Shown piece after piece: positions 27,233 to 35,647 of a stretch of DNA of 64,000 nt. The notes below the pieces were generated by a model that was not told the DNA's origin, did no database searches, and saw nothing but the letters and a program-made list of their open reading frames with translations. The stretch lies in IMG/VR virus record IMGVR_UViG_3300004457_000028, positions 1 through 64,000 of that record, one strand, 5' to 3'. Numbering within the stretch: position 1 is the first letter of the stretch; the number at the start of each line of letters is the position of its first letter. Position numbers and translations under genes: made by a program. This DNA comes from a virus.

Positions 27233-28503
27233 ACCATTCCCCTCTCTACAAGTTCTGTGAATTGAGTGATGTCGGATATACCCAAGTCGTCTCTCCTACG
27301 AACCGCAGTGAAGTTAAGGAGTTGCCCTTTCTCACTGACTCGCACTGCTGCTACTTCTATGACAATACACTCTTCATCCATGTCAGGGTTATATCTCCAG
27401 TCGCCTATTACTTCAGTGGAGGCGACGGTGATGAACTCGTCTACACCATCAATTGCTTGTAGATATGTCGGGCCACTACCCATCGCATCCATCTCGGCTC
27501 TAAGGAATACTTTGGTTCGGTCAGCGTGCATCACATACCCACCAATTGCGTCAGGTTTGAACGAGCCATCCATCGGGATGAGTCTAACACACCTGATTGT
27601 ATCTTCTTGCAGTGCATTGATTAGGTCATCCCAATCCCTGTTGGTTGTCTTCATCGTTTGAGATTGAGTTACCATTCTTTTATCGTAAGTCCACTCAGTA
27701 AAGTTATGCTTGTTCGGGTCTACTGTATCAAGCACCACAGAGTCTATGACATTATTATTCACTACCACTACCTCTCTGTATACACCACTGTCTTTTAACC
27801 AAGAGTCGTTTACACCTGCTTTGCTTATCAGCAACCCGTTTCTGTTACGAGCCTTGTTATCATACACATGTTTGATGTCACCTTCAGGGACAATGACCGC
27901 ATAGTGATTCTCCAATGGTGGGGCGAGTGATGTGTATGCTTTCCATCGCATAGGCGCTGGTGACATACCATACTCCCACCATCTCTCCATACCGTTTACG
28001 CTGTCGGGGTTGTTGAATACCTTAGCAATCATAGTTATGTTCATGTGTGATTGTAGAATGTGAACTGGTAGTGCAAACATACGAGCAAGTGCTCCGAAGA
28101 ATGTCCTCTTAGAAATGACTGGCTTTGAATGCATAGCCCAACGCCATAGCAGTCTCGCCTCTATCTCATTGAACTGCTTTGCTACTTCACTGAACGAACT
28201 TTCTACATTGAGTAAGGCACGAACATAACCACAGTCATAATCCCTTGAACCGTAGTTAGCACTCTCTGATGCGAGGGTCATCCACGGTTGTTCTTCAGGT
28301 AGCATGTCCTTGACTACATCGTAAAACGATGCTGCTTCATTAGCGAGCATTCGGATTGGGTCAGCACCCTTCACTGTCGGGTAGAAGAATTGGTAGAGCA
28401 TGATAGCGTCATCAGCGGTTTCAAGCCTCGCTAATTGTTTGACTCTATCGCCGCCCAGTCTCAACTGCTCATGTATGTCAGCAAGTAATGCAAACTTGGT
28501 CAT
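27229..28503 (-). CDS. Hypothetical, possible degenerate ATP-dependent ligase-like protein
   Basis: About 424 residues; the ATG at 28503 has GGAGGTG five bases upstream. The all-helical first 150 residues and the C-terminal segment CIVIEVAAVRVSEKGQLLNF followed by VRRRDDLG recall the DNA-binding and OB domains of archaeal DNA ligase. The nucleotide-binding K-x-D-G motif I is not visible, so it would be inactive or only remotely related. A replication accessory role is plausible by position. This is a weak inference. Confidence 0.4.
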   Translation of the reverse strand: MTKFALLADIHEQLRLGGDRVKQLARLETADDAIMLYQFFYPTVKGADPIRMLANEAASFYDVVKDMLPEEQPWMTLASESANYGSRDYDCGYVRALLNVESSFSEVAKQFNEIEARLLWRWAMHSKPVISKRTFFGALARMFALPVHILQSHMNITMIAKVFNNPDSVNGMERWWEYGMSPAPMRWKAYTSLAPPLENHYAVIVPEGDIKHVYDNKARNRNGLLISKAGVNDSWLKDSGVYREVVVVNNNVIDSVVLDTVDPNKHNFTEWTYDKRMVTQSQTMKTTNRDWDDLINALQEDTIRCVRLIPMDGSFKPDAIGGYVMHADRTKVFLRAEMDAMGSGPTYLQAIDGVDEFITVASTEVIGDWRYNPDMDEECIVIEVAAVRVSEKGQLLNFTAVRRRDDLGISDITQFTELVERGMV

Positions 28504-28838
28504 AGCCACACCTCCAGCAAATCACCGAATTGTTTTTTCCATGTGTTCGGTCTTGGCTGACACCCTACACCGAATATCTTGAGTGTGAGTTCTCTCACTT
28601 TGATAGCGCTGGTTTTGATACCTACACTCTTAGCGCATAGATACATACAGTCCACCATTAGACCATGAGGGCTACGCTGATTCATCCAACGGTCATCACC
28701 TGATACCTTAACTGCTAACGCTTTAGCAGCAGCATACTGTCCACCTTTCAATCCTATAGCCAACGCTAACTCCATACCTCTATCCACACCAGCATGTGCT
28801 GCTACAGACCGAGCCAATATCTCTGCCTTCTCACTCAT
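28500..28838 (-). CDS. TFB-like single-cyclin-repeat protein (putative)
   Basis: A 112-residue helical protein. RSPHGLMVDCMYLCAKSVGI then IKVRELTLKIFGVG and TWKKQF resemble the core of one TFB/TFIIB cyclin repeat, in which S-P-x-G-L-A-x-A-x-x-Y is followed by a recognition helix. The zinc ribbon and the second repeat are absent. If real, it could redirect host RNA polymerase or compete with host TFB at the TATA promoters described here. Overlaps both neighbours by 4-8 bases. Confidence 0.4.
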   Translation of the reverse strand: MSEKAEILARSVAAHAGVDRGMELALAIGLKGGQYAAAKALAVKVSGDDRWMNQRSPHGLMVDCMYLCAKSVGIKTSAIKVRELTLKIFGVGCQPRPNTWKKQFGDLLEVWL

Positions 28839-29079
28839 CTCCTAACACCTTCTTTCTTGTTATCTTCATGTCTCCGAGCACCCAGCGGAGTCCATAGATG
28901 ACTCCTTGTAGTCCTTTGAAATCTCTCATGTGCTGAACCTTCTGCTCTTTAGTAAGCGAGGTATTCCTCAGTGCAATCAAGTGCTTGTTCTGTTTGCGCT
29001 CAGCCTCGTTAAGCATCGTCTCAATGTCCTCCCAACTACGAGAGTAGGAGAAGTTCTCACTGTCTTGATGGTCGTTCAT
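28831..29079 (-). CDS. Hypothetical helical protein, 82 residues
   Basis: A charged, mostly helical protein (SWEDIETMLNEAERKQNKHL, then KEQKVQHMRDFKGLQGVI) with a basic end. ATG overlaps the upstream stop (ATGA). Possibly coiled-coil. No family recognised. Confidence 0.65.
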   Translation of the reverse strand: MNDHQDSENFSYSRSWEDIETMLNEAERKQNKHLIALRNTSLTKEQKVQHMRDFKGLQGVIYGLRWVLGDMKITRKKVLGDE

Positions 29080-29642
29080 TCAATCACCACCTCTTGTTTG
29101 TTCTCCTTGATAGCGGAGACATCCATCATGGCTGTATCTACTGGAGTGACCTTGATGTTGATGAGAGTATCACCAGCACGAGTTGATAGCGTCATGTCCA
29201 TCAGTTTACTGATAGCCTTGTTCAACGCTGGAGAATGTTTCTCGTCTTCAATGCTCCACTCCGAATCGTCAGTAAGCATCTGAGCAATATCCTCAATCGC
29301 TTTATTGACAACTACACTGTAGTAAGCAGGGTCTGTATCTTCGGGAACGAAGTTGCGAATAGCCATACTGAGTAAGCGGCTCATCACTTTCTTTTGAGGG
29401 AACTTAGAAGGCATACGCTGCTGAACCTGAGCACATCTTCGGTAGCCTCTACCATGAGTCTTACCTTTGGTGTTCTCTGTGTCTACTTCAATCAGCACTG
29501 CTGCTCCAGTATTCATGTCCATGACATACACATGAGGGTCGGCATAGTATTCCTCAGTATCAGTGTGTCTACCCTTCTCCTCTTTGTTTAACACAGAGGC
29601 GAGTTTACCCAGTGCCTTTCCTACTCCATCAGTCCATTCCAT
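29076..29642 (-). CDS. Hypothetical protein, 188 residues
   Basis: Start at MEWTDGVGK (29642), 15 bases downstream of a strong promoter; a longer frame would run into the promoter. The protein has DPHVYVMDMNTGAAVLIEVD strands and later helices with an acidic DDSEWSIEDE segment. First gene of the operon leading into the TFB-like gene. Function unknown. Confidence 0.75.
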   Translation of the reverse strand: MEWTDGVGKALGKLASVLNKEEKGRHTDTEEYYADPHVYVMDMNTGAAVLIEVDTENTKGKTHGRGYRRCAQVQQRMPSKFPQKKVMSRLLSMAIRNFVPEDTDPAYYSVVVNKAIEDIAQMLTDDSEWSIEDEKHSPALNKAISKLMDMTLSTRAGDTLINIKVTPVDTAMMDVSAIKENKQEVVIE

Positions 29643-29657
29643 AGTATCACCATTTAT

Positions 29658-29676
29658 TGCTGCTTTATATATCAAC
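29658..29676 (-). promoter_or_regulatory. TATA promoter, exact consensus
   Basis: Plus-strand TGCTGCTTTATATATCAAC, exact. It ends 15 bases before the start at 29642 and overlaps the tail of the previous spacer. Confidence 0.8.
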
Positions 29677-29678
29677 AT

Positions 29679-30215
29679 TCAATCCTTAATCTTCGTGCCT
29701 ACTGCACTCCTACTGGGTGCTACACTCCACCCGTTCTTGCTTGCTAAGCGTCGTAAGTCCTTCACCCTTGCAGTAAGAATATCAAGTTCATCTTGAACTT
29801 TCTTCTCGGAGGATATAGCACGAGTGTTTACAGTGGCGAGTAGAGTTTTCATTCTCGCTTCATGCTCGCTCTGCTGCGCTTCAATATCAGCCTTCAGGTC
29901 TATGAACTCTTGACTGTGCTCCAATGCTGCTTTATCAGCAACCACCTTCATGGTAGCGTTGAGTGCTTTGGTGAGACGCTCTTCAATGACAGTAGCAACC
30001 GTAGCATCAAACTCCTTCAACTTCTTATCCATGCGGTCAAGTTTGTTTAGAATCTGTTTCTTACTAAGTTCGTTGTTAGCAAGGGCTGCGTGAGCATTTC
30101 TACTCCTACTGTATACATCACTGTAAAGACAATCATGACATTGGGTTTCAGTAGAGCCGTTAGATGATTTAGTGAATGTCTTACCACACTTGTTACAAGG
30201 TATTGAGTAAGCCAT
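29679..30215 (-). CDS. Zinc-ribbon plus coiled-coil protein
   Basis: A 178-residue protein starting MAYSIPCNKCG; ATG overlaps the upstream stop as TGATG. The N-terminus has PCNKCG and QCHDC, a C2C2 zinc finger. Residues about 50-155 form a long charged coiled coil (e.g. KKQILNKLDRMDKKLKEFD). The combination suggests a DNA- or protein-tethering factor. Family unknown. Confidence 0.7.
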   Translation of the reverse strand: MAYSIPCNKCGKTFTKSSNGSTETQCHDCLYSDVYSRSRNAHAALANNELSKKQILNKLDRMDKKLKEFDATVATVIEERLTKALNATMKVVADKAALEHSQEFIDLKADIEAQQSEHEARMKTLLATVNTRAISSEKKVQDELDILTARVKDLRRLASKNGWSVAPSRSAVGTKIKD

Positions 30216-30505
30216 CAAGCACCCCTCCTGTAGTCACTAACAACTGTGCGAGTGTTCGGTATAGGGGCTGGTCTTTCCATGTCAGGTGACTTACCTACAC
30301 GGTCACCACCAGCCATACGCCGACTCATCTCTTTCTTCATAGTAGTCTTTACTTCTTCACAGTCCTCGCATAGAGGTAGACTCCTTGCGAACTTGTCAGT
30401 CATCCACTTCTCATGCCATGACCCTGACTGCTTGTTACCACATAGGTATCTGATGCCATCTATGCTTGTGTGTAGCGATGTTGGTTTGTATGTTCTATCG
30501 TTCAC
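30215..30505 (-). CDS. Small protein with CxxC motif, GTG start
   Basis: I choose GTG at 30505, which overlaps the upstream stop as GTGA and has GGAGGTGA four bases upstream. The longer reading from 30538 runs through that ribosome site. The 96-residue product has YLCGNKQ near residue 20 and LCEDCEEVK later: likely one zinc site. The rest is basic and Pro-rich. Unknown function. Confidence 0.6.
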   Translation of the reverse strand: MNDRTYKPTSLHTSIDGIRYLCGNKQSGSWHEKWMTDKFARSLPLCEDCEEVKTTMKKEMSRRMAGGDRVGKSPDMERPAPIPNTRTVVSDYRRGA

Positions 30506-30717
30506 GCCGTCACCTCCACCTTTTGACATCTCTCCCATAGGTAATCCATCGCCCAGTCTATGTCTTCAACTGTGCAAATAATGGGTCTGCCGAAAGTGTC
30601 CATGCCGTCATTGTATGTCTTGAACCAATCTTTTTCACTACCCTCAATACAGGTGTATTGCATAATGCAAATGTTCAATGCCTGTATTTTTGCTTTTGAT
30701 TTAGGGAATCTCTTCAC
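30502..30717 (-). CDS. Hypothetical protein, 71 residues, GTG start
   Basis: Starts with GTG overlapping the upstream stop (GTGA). It has basic MKRFPKSKAKIQ, then DWFKTYNDGMDTFGRPIICT and an aromatic helix DWAMDYLWERC. The end encodes EVTA, as does the end of the next upstream gene; the junctions are near-duplicates. Unknown function. Confidence 0.65.
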   Translation of the reverse strand: MKRFPKSKAKIQALNICIMQYTCIEGSEKDWFKTYNDGMDTFGRPIICTVEDIDWAMDYLWERCQKVEVTA

Positions 30718-31262
30718 GCCGTCACCTCCAGTTCAGGTTCAACCCACCATGTAGGAGTAGGCGACCTATCCCATCGTGGTGGCCCATTAGCGAATCGCTT
30801 AGTGTGGTAGTATAGACGGTATGCTTCAACGGCGGTATACTTGTCCTCTTCATACCACTCATCATGGTCGGGGTTGGTCTTGTCAAAGGCTCTACCAAAT
30901 GGAGTAAGGTCACCTTCGGGAATCACTTCACTCATCTCAGCCAAGTGACGAATACCTTTCTCACAGAAGTGAGTCTTACCAAACCTACGAGTATACTCTT
31001 CACACAACTCTACGGCATGACGAGAAGCCCATACATAGTTGGCTCTTGAATCACCACACCAGCGAGTGCAAGGGTGGTGGTGGTAACCTCCTTTGAGTGG
31101 AGTGCCTTTCTTGGTCAGCGGCATCATGTCAGGTGTAGCACCGTGACGAATCACTGCACTACCAAGTTGTTGTAATAATTCTACTACCATCTTAGGTGAA
31201 TGCTTGTCGCAATACATTCGTGCTGCTATGACTGGGTTATGATGTAGAATAAATATATTCAT
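30714..31262 (-). CDS. Phage-type protein related to pyrimidine-dimer glycosylase (putative)
   Basis: A 182-residue protein. MNIFILHHNPVIAARMYCDK, HSPKMVVELLQQLG, then HHHPCTRWCGDSRANYVW and LCEEYTRRFGKTHFCEKG form a pattern I know from phage proteins often grouped with pyrimidine-dimer DNA glycosylases. Those cut DNA at UV lesions, useful in sunlit sea water. Catalysis is not proved here; the conserved Asn, His and Lys positions fit the family. Confidence 0.55.
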   Translation of the reverse strand: MNIFILHHNPVIAARMYCDKHSPKMVVELLQQLGSAVIRHGATPDMMPLTKKGTPLKGGYHHHPCTRWCGDSRANYVWASRHAVELCEEYTRRFGKTHFCEKGIRHLAEMSEVIPEGDLTPFGRAFDKTNPDHDEWYEEDKYTAVEAYRLYYHTKRFANGPPRWDRSPTPTWWVEPELEVTA

Positions 31263-31393
31263 TGTTTATCTCTCCCAACCAAAAACATTCTTGCTTCTAT
31301 AGACTTTGTAACACATGGGTCACACACCTTGTATTTACCGCAGCGCATTCCTCTGTTCTCAGCATTGTCTTCTCTACACATTTCACACTTCAT
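31259..31393 (-). CDS. Small zinc protein, 44 residues
   Basis: ATG at 31393 overlaps the upstream stop as TGATG, and its TGA overlaps the next ATG, also as TGATG. MKCEMCRED, MRCGKYKVCDPC gives three Cys pairs or a C2C2 finger with an extra Cys. Its coupling to both neighbours supports translation. Function unknown. Confidence 0.65.
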   Translation of the reverse strand: MKCEMCREDNAENRGMRCGKYKVCDPCVTKSIEARMFLVGRDKQ

Positions 31394-31620
31394 TGTTTCA
31401 CCTTCTCTTGATATTCGGAATGAGTCTTAGGTAACTTATGTGTTCGTCTACTACACATGTTGTCCAGTAGTTCACAAACATTGGCTACTCCAGTAGTCCA
31501 ACGCTTTTCTGTTACCTTGTCATCTACCATGGCTTGCTTCAACGAAGCGAGGTCTATGTTATCACGAAGCCAAATGATGACTTCGTATTCAACATGGCTG
31601 ACTGATGCTGCTCTTTCCAT
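31390..31620 (-). CDS. Hypothetical protein, 76 residues
   Basis: First gene after a strong promoter. The product is helical (EYEVIIWLRDNIDLASLKQA), with CELLDNMCSRR and a basic tail. Might be a small winged-helix or four-helix protein. No family recognised. Confidence 0.7.
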   Translation of the reverse strand: MERAASVSHVEYEVIIWLRDNIDLASLKQAMVDDKVTEKRWTTGVANVCELLDNMCSRRTHKLPKTHSEYQEKVKQ

Positions 31621-31634
31621 AGACTATACTATAT

Positions 31635-31653
31635 TGCTGCTTTATATATCAAC
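31635..31653 (-). promoter_or_regulatory. TATA promoter, exact consensus
   Basis: Plus-strand TGCTGCTTTATATATCAAC, exact, ending 14 bases before the ATG at 31620. It lies directly against the stop of the PC4-like gene. Confidence 0.8.
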
Positions 31654-31654
31654 A

Positions 31655-31915
31655 TCAAGAATCGTCTTTCCGTTCTGCTTTCTCGGCATCAGCCTGTGCT
31701 TGTTCAAGCACTTCTACAAGTCGTGGTAACATCTCAGTGGCCTGTTCTATAGACAAGCGAACTCCGTGTCTTGTGTGTTGCTTACCGTCACGGAGGATGC
31801 GTAAATCTATCCACTGCTTACCATAGAAGTCTACAGATGCAAGGCGAACATCGCCTCTACCATCTTTCCATTTAGCCTCAAGGCTGCTTGAAGTCCACAC
31901 TGTTTTTTCTGTCAT
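31655..31915 (-). CDS. PC4-like single-stranded-DNA-binding protein (putative)
   Basis: An 86-residue protein. VDFYGKQWIDLRILRDGKQ, then TRHGVRLSIEQATEMLPRL, is the strand-strand-helix order of PC4/p15 coactivators, in which a beta-sheet grips single-stranded DNA and one helix dimerises. Phages carry such proteins. It could help promoter opening or protect replication intermediates. The call is by pattern. Confidence 0.55.
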   Translation of the reverse strand: MTEKTVWTSSSLEAKWKDGRGDVRLASVDFYGKQWIDLRILRDGKQHTRHGVRLSIEQATEMLPRLVEVLEQAQADAEKAERKDDS

Positions 31916-31917
31916 GT

Positions 31918-32145
31918 CTATTCCTCCTCGTCTATCGGTTCGTTACCTATGTGTTGCCAGTGCCTATGCAAATCATGAGCACTCCACCTTTGATTCTCAA
32001 TAAGAGTAGAGTAGAACTCACCAGTGTCAGGGTTTTCTCGCCACCTCTTACCAAGGTAGCGTAGTTCAAAGACTCCAACAAGTGGTTCGCTAACTATCTC
32101 TGCTGCGTGAAATGTGTGAATGTTTTCCCAGTAACTACCAATCAC
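31918..32145 (-). CDS. Hypothetical protein, 75 residues
   Basis: Aromatic and charged (SYWENIHTFHAAEIV, VGVFELRYLGKRWREN) with an acidic tail. ATG overlaps the upstream stop (ATGA region, 4 bases). No family recognised. Confidence 0.65.
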   Translation of the reverse strand: MIGSYWENIHTFHAAEIVSEPLVGVFELRYLGKRWRENPDTGEFYSTLIENQRWSAHDLHRHWQHIGNEPIDEEE

Positions 32146-32867
32146 TCTTCTTCACCTAATGATTTGATGAAAAGTTCTGCTACAGGAACACGCTTACAGT
32201 ATGAACCCCACATCCATGGAGGAACTTTTGCTCCACTATCAGGACACTCAGACCCAACCAGCACACCGAGTTCACCAGTTTGAGCAGTGTCATACATTTG
32301 CTGACGAGTCATGGCAACCATGTAAGTATCTTCATCCGACTTGTAACGCATGAACAATGAGTCACCAGCGAGAAGATTAAAGTCGTCAGGGTTCATGACT
32401 ATGGTTGCTTCTGAGTTAGAAGAAGGCACGCTCACACCCCAGTCTTCAACAGTATGAGTTTCACCATCTTCAAGTAGCACTTCTCTTTCACCAAGATACA
32501 CAGGTTCTGCGAGTTCAAGTGGTAGAGAAGACAGAGGCTCGCCTTCTTCGTTAGTCCAAGAAGCAGCAACTGCTTGTCGCTCTTGCATCTCTTGCATGAA
32601 CGCTTCTTCTGCTGATAAAGCAGCACTGGTAACCATAGGCTTGTCGTCAATCATGTCAATGTTCACCGATGCAAACAACCCAGCGATACGCTCGTGATGG
32701 TTCGTTGAATCAGGATGGTCTACTCGGTGTTCAAGTTCAAGCGTCTGCTCGTCTATCTTACGGTATCGGCATCCAGTTCCTTCAGGTCGCCACACGGCCT
32801 TCTCAGCCATTTGGTTAAAGTGTTCAAGCGCCCATACTTTCAATTCAGGTTCGTATTCTTCAGTCAT
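32142..32867 (-). CDS. Hypothetical acidic protein, 241 residues
   Basis: A soluble, acidic protein with many Glu and Met; a helical N-terminus (PELKVWALEHFNQMAEKAVW) and a beta-rich C-terminal part (DSLFMRYKSDEDTYMVAMTR). No membrane segment or known motif. Co-transcribed with neighbours. Function unknown. Confidence 0.7.
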   Translation of the reverse strand: MTEEYEPELKVWALEHFNQMAEKAVWRPEGTGCRYRKIDEQTLELEHRVDHPDSTNHHERIAGLFASVNIDMIDDKPMVTSAALSAEEAFMQEMQERQAVAASWTNEEGEPLSSLPLELAEPVYLGEREVLLEDGETHTVEDWGVSVPSSNSEATIVMNPDDFNLLAGDSLFMRYKSDEDTYMVAMTRQQMYDTAQTGELGVLVGSECPDSGAKVPPWMWGSYCKRVPVAELFIKSLGEEE

Positions 32868-32871
32868 AATT

Positions 32872-33195
32872 TCACATCCATATATCCAAGTTTATCTTTT
32901 GGTTTTGATAGAGGAGTAGTTTGTCGCAGCAGCGCACCACCAAGTAATGATGCTTCTCCATGATGATAACCATACCTTGCTCAAGTTCTCCATCGCACGA
33001 GGGGCATACTTCGTAGATTCCCTCCGACGATAGTATGACACCCAGCACCCACTCCTCACCCCTCCCATCGGGGAGTTGTAATTGAACATGTCGGAGGTCA
33101 CAGGTGTGACCATCGGGTAGTTCCCACATACCATCAGCAGTGATGGAGGATGCAGTCAGTGATGCGTGTCTATACTTGTCCTCTTCTACCATCAC
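32872..33195 (-). CDS. Zinc-ribbon protein, 107 residues
   Basis: Starts with GTG at 33195 overlapping the upstream stop, or ATG at 33192. It has CDLRHVQLQLPDGRGEEWVL strands, then VCPSCDGEL and VRCCDKLLL, a C2C2 zinc ribbon. Unknown function, but small zinc proteins are a theme of this block. Confidence 0.65.
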   Translation of the reverse strand: MMVEEDKYRHASLTASSITADGMWELPDGHTCDLRHVQLQLPDGRGEEWVLGVILSSEGIYEVCPSCDGELEQGMVIIMEKHHYLVVRCCDKLLLYQNQKINLDIWM

Positions 33196-34742
33196 TCGTC
33201 ACCCTCTGTCTTTGGAGGGGCTTGTTTAACAGTGTATGATGGAGCAATCTCAAAGTTGCTCCTGTGTTCAGCGAGAACAGCAGGTGCTCCTTGTCGCCAC
33301 ATAGCAACGACCTCTTGAGGAGTCAAGTAATCATCAGGGTCAATACGACCATGCATGACCATGTTGATAGTCAAAGAGCGAATGCTCCACTCACCGTTCT
33401 CGGTCTTCTCAAGACCATCGTGGGTTCGGTCAGAGTAGTGTCCACCGTTGTCAAGATGGGCTTGACTGACCGCAGCCATGAACTCAATACACTGTTGCTT
33501 GGTAGAGAAGCGGAGCGTGTTCAAAACACCACTCGCACTCCAGTCGGATGGCTCTTTACGACCACATAGATAGTCCTTGATTTCTTCAATTGGTCGCCAT
33601 ACGAAGTCAGCAATCTCGTGACCAAAGGACTTACGAGAGCGAACTTTGGTGTATGCCCAACCGTTCTCAGTGTCACCTGCTTTACGGTTCTTACTGCTGG
33701 TGTTCTTGACATAGGCACTCATCTCAGCGAGCCAGCCCCAGTCAGACCAAGAGTGTAGAGAGTTCTTACCACGACCCTCCTTAGACACGATGTTGTCTTC
33801 ACGCTTCATCATACGAGCCAAAGACTCACGAATAGACTTGACGACATCTACTTCGGGGATGCTCTGAGACATACCACGACGCATCTCATCCCATGCTACC
33901 ACTTGAGCAGGTTTGAAATCGCTGATACTCCACTGATGATGGTTACCGCCACTGTGAGTTGGTTGTCTACGCCAAGCGGTGTAGAAGTTAGTGTCCCCCT
34001 CATCAGTAGACCGTCTAATCATTGACCAAATATGAGAGGTAGGTCTGTCGTGATGTCGGCAGGTCTTGGTAGAGTCATCAGCCCACTTACAGTCACCGTA
34101 AGTGTGTTTTGTGTTCTTGAGTATGCTGGAGGTATGGTTACCAGCAAGTTCCGTGTTCACACCGAATACTTTCTGTAAAAGTGCTACAAGGTCAGCGAAG
34201 AATGAATCTTGCATGAGTGTCAGGTAAGTGATTGCGACCGTCTCGCTCAAACGAATGGGGCAATACTTAGCAGTCAGCGCAGCGCATTCCTGTTCAGTGA
34301 TGGTTTCAGCCCCTTGTAGTCCTGCAAACCAATTTGAGAGTGTAGACGAACCGTAGCCAGTCTTGAAGACGATATGGTTGCTACTATTGAGCACTGGCAT
34401 ACCGATGGTGTGGTTGTAAGCAGCCACTTCATCATGACCACATGAGGGAGTAGATGGAGTAGGAACTTCGCCCCAACCAACTTTACCAGTCATCATAACA
34501 GCAGCAGCACGAGTGTAGGTATTCACCATGTCAGCCCACTTGAGAGGCTGGTTTGGCCCAGCCTTCATGAGAGTGTAGGCAACTGCTGCATCCATAGGCC
34601 AGCACTTACCAATAGCCCTCTTCGTTCTACCAACAGCGTGGTCTACGATAATCGCTTCTTCGCTGAAGTCTACCGAGTCCTCCACGATACCTGCTTTCTC
34701 AAATGTGCTCCATGTCTGCCATCCTTTCCATTCTCCACTCAT
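33192..34742 (-). CDS. Hypothetical protein, 516 residues
   Basis: One of the larger unknown genes; ATG overlaps the upstream stop as ATGA. It is rich in Trp, Ser and His and contains scattered Cys (CKWADDSTKTCRHH), WSMIRRSTDEGDTNFYTAWR and several amphipathic helices. No Walker, nuclease or membrane motif was found. Operonic position gives no clear hint. It could be a host-takeover factor. Confidence 0.75.
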   Translation of the reverse strand: MSGEWKGWQTWSTFEKAGIVEDSVDFSEEAIIVDHAVGRTKRAIGKCWPMDAAVAYTLMKAGPNQPLKWADMVNTYTRAAAVMMTGKVGWGEVPTPSTPSCGHDEVAAYNHTIGMPVLNSSNHIVFKTGYGSSTLSNWFAGLQGAETITEQECAALTAKYCPIRLSETVAITYLTLMQDSFFADLVALLQKVFGVNTELAGNHTSSILKNTKHTYGDCKWADDSTKTCRHHDRPTSHIWSMIRRSTDEGDTNFYTAWRRQPTHSGGNHHQWSISDFKPAQVVAWDEMRRGMSQSIPEVDVVKSIRESLARMMKREDNIVSKEGRGKNSLHSWSDWGWLAEMSAYVKNTSSKNRKAGDTENGWAYTKVRSRKSFGHEIADFVWRPIEEIKDYLCGRKEPSDWSASGVLNTLRFSTKQQCIEFMAAVSQAHLDNGGHYSDRTHDGLEKTENGEWSIRSLTINMVMHGRIDPDDYLTPQEVVAMWRQGAPAVLAEHRSNFEIAPSYTVKQAPPKTEGDE

Positions 34743-35320
34743 ATAATCATCTCCTGTATTTTGTTGCTCTGTTGTATTGGTTTGTTCTTCTTCGCTTGTG
34801 AAATCTGTTTGATGTCCTTACACCCTTTTTGGAGGACTTCAGTGACCTCCATGATGGGGCTGAAGTCGCCTTTAGCCATGTAGTTGTTACCATCCATGAT
34901 GTAAAACACAGTGAAAGAATCCACAAACTGTGACTTGACATTCATCTTGACAACATCCCAGTTCTTGCGCTTACTGTCAATTGCATCCATCTCTGATAGC
35001 ATGTCGGCAAAGCCTGAGTATTGTGATGGGTCACCCCATGTAATACTGAGTGACTCAGTGCCGTCAAGGAGGAATGTCCTGTTACCTACAGGGCCACTTC
35101 GTTGTTCTTGAAGCATGAATATCACACCAGTTGGGTTGTGTTTGTAACCAATGAAGTCAGTCACACCTCTACTACTGTTGAATGTGTAGTAGCAAGTGCC
35201 ACCACGCCAACTACGCATAGTGCCGTAGGCACTGAACTCCTTCGTTATCTGCTCGTTAGTCATCTCTTTAGGCACTGTAGTGTTACTACGGCCAATTATC
35301 TCCACATCGTTATCTGTCAT
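34739..35320 (-). CDS. Hypothetical protein, 193 residues
   Basis: A soluble protein with strands (TCYYTFNSSRGVTDFIGYK, VIFMLQEQRSG) and a basic C-terminus (QAKKNKPIQQSNK). First gene after a strong promoter 31 bases upstream. No motif is recognised. Confidence 0.7.
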   Translation of the reverse strand: MTDNDVEIIGRSNTTVPKEMTNEQITKEFSAYGTMRSWRGGTCYYTFNSSRGVTDFIGYKHNPTGVIFMLQEQRSGPVGNRTFLLDGTESLSITWGDPSQYSGFADMLSEMDAIDSKRKNWDVVKMNVKSQFVDSFTVFYIMDGNNYMAKGDFSPIMEVTEVLQKGCKDIKQISQAKKNKPIQQSNKIQEMII

Positions 35321-35351
35321 CTGTTTCTCTCCTTCTTGCTTCTTACTATAT

Positions 35352-35370
35352 TGCTGCTTTATATATCAAC
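35352..35370 (-). promoter_or_regulatory. TATA promoter, exact consensus
   Basis: Plus-strand TGCTGCTTTATATATCAAC, exact, 31 bases before the ATG at 35320. It sits between two genes with no other content. Confidence 0.8.
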
Positions 35371-35380
35371 TATCCTCAGT

Positions 35381-35647
35381 TCATCGGTTCTCATTGTAAT
35401 CTCGCATGAGGTCATCCATGTCATGCATAGATTCCATGCACTGCTTGCACCATGCGTCTCCGTTTGGTGCATCGTAAGTCTGTTCGCAGTGCTTCTCGCA
35501 TCCGTCACATTTCGGACACTCTTGACAAGCACCCTCGTTCTCGTTATCATACGGCATCTCGCAACACTCGCATTCTTTGAACCCGTATGTGTCATACACA
35601 TACTGTAGTTTCTCTTTGAGTAGTTTCAGTTCCTTGCTTTCGCTCAT
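35381..35647 (-). CDS. Cys-rich zinc-binding protein
   Basis: An 88-residue protein with a helical N-terminus and a dense Cys region: CECCEMPYD, CQECPKCDGCEKHCE and WCKQCME, in all eleven Cys and one His, enough for two or three zinc sites. GGTGAT precedes the ATG. The acidic tail is helical. Similar Cys-rich proteins are common in viruses as host-protein binders. Function unknown. Confidence 0.7.
   Translation of the reverse strand: MSESKELKLLKEKLQYVYDTYGFKECECCEMPYDNENEGACQECPKCDGCEKHCEQTYDAPNGDAWCKQCMESMHDMDDLMRDYNENR

Noticed and set aside
35102-35608. Plus-strand frame of 168 codons with many hydrophobic residues
   Set aside because: It spans a promoter and the ends of two coherent minus-strand genes; the apparent membrane helices come from antisense of charged codons.
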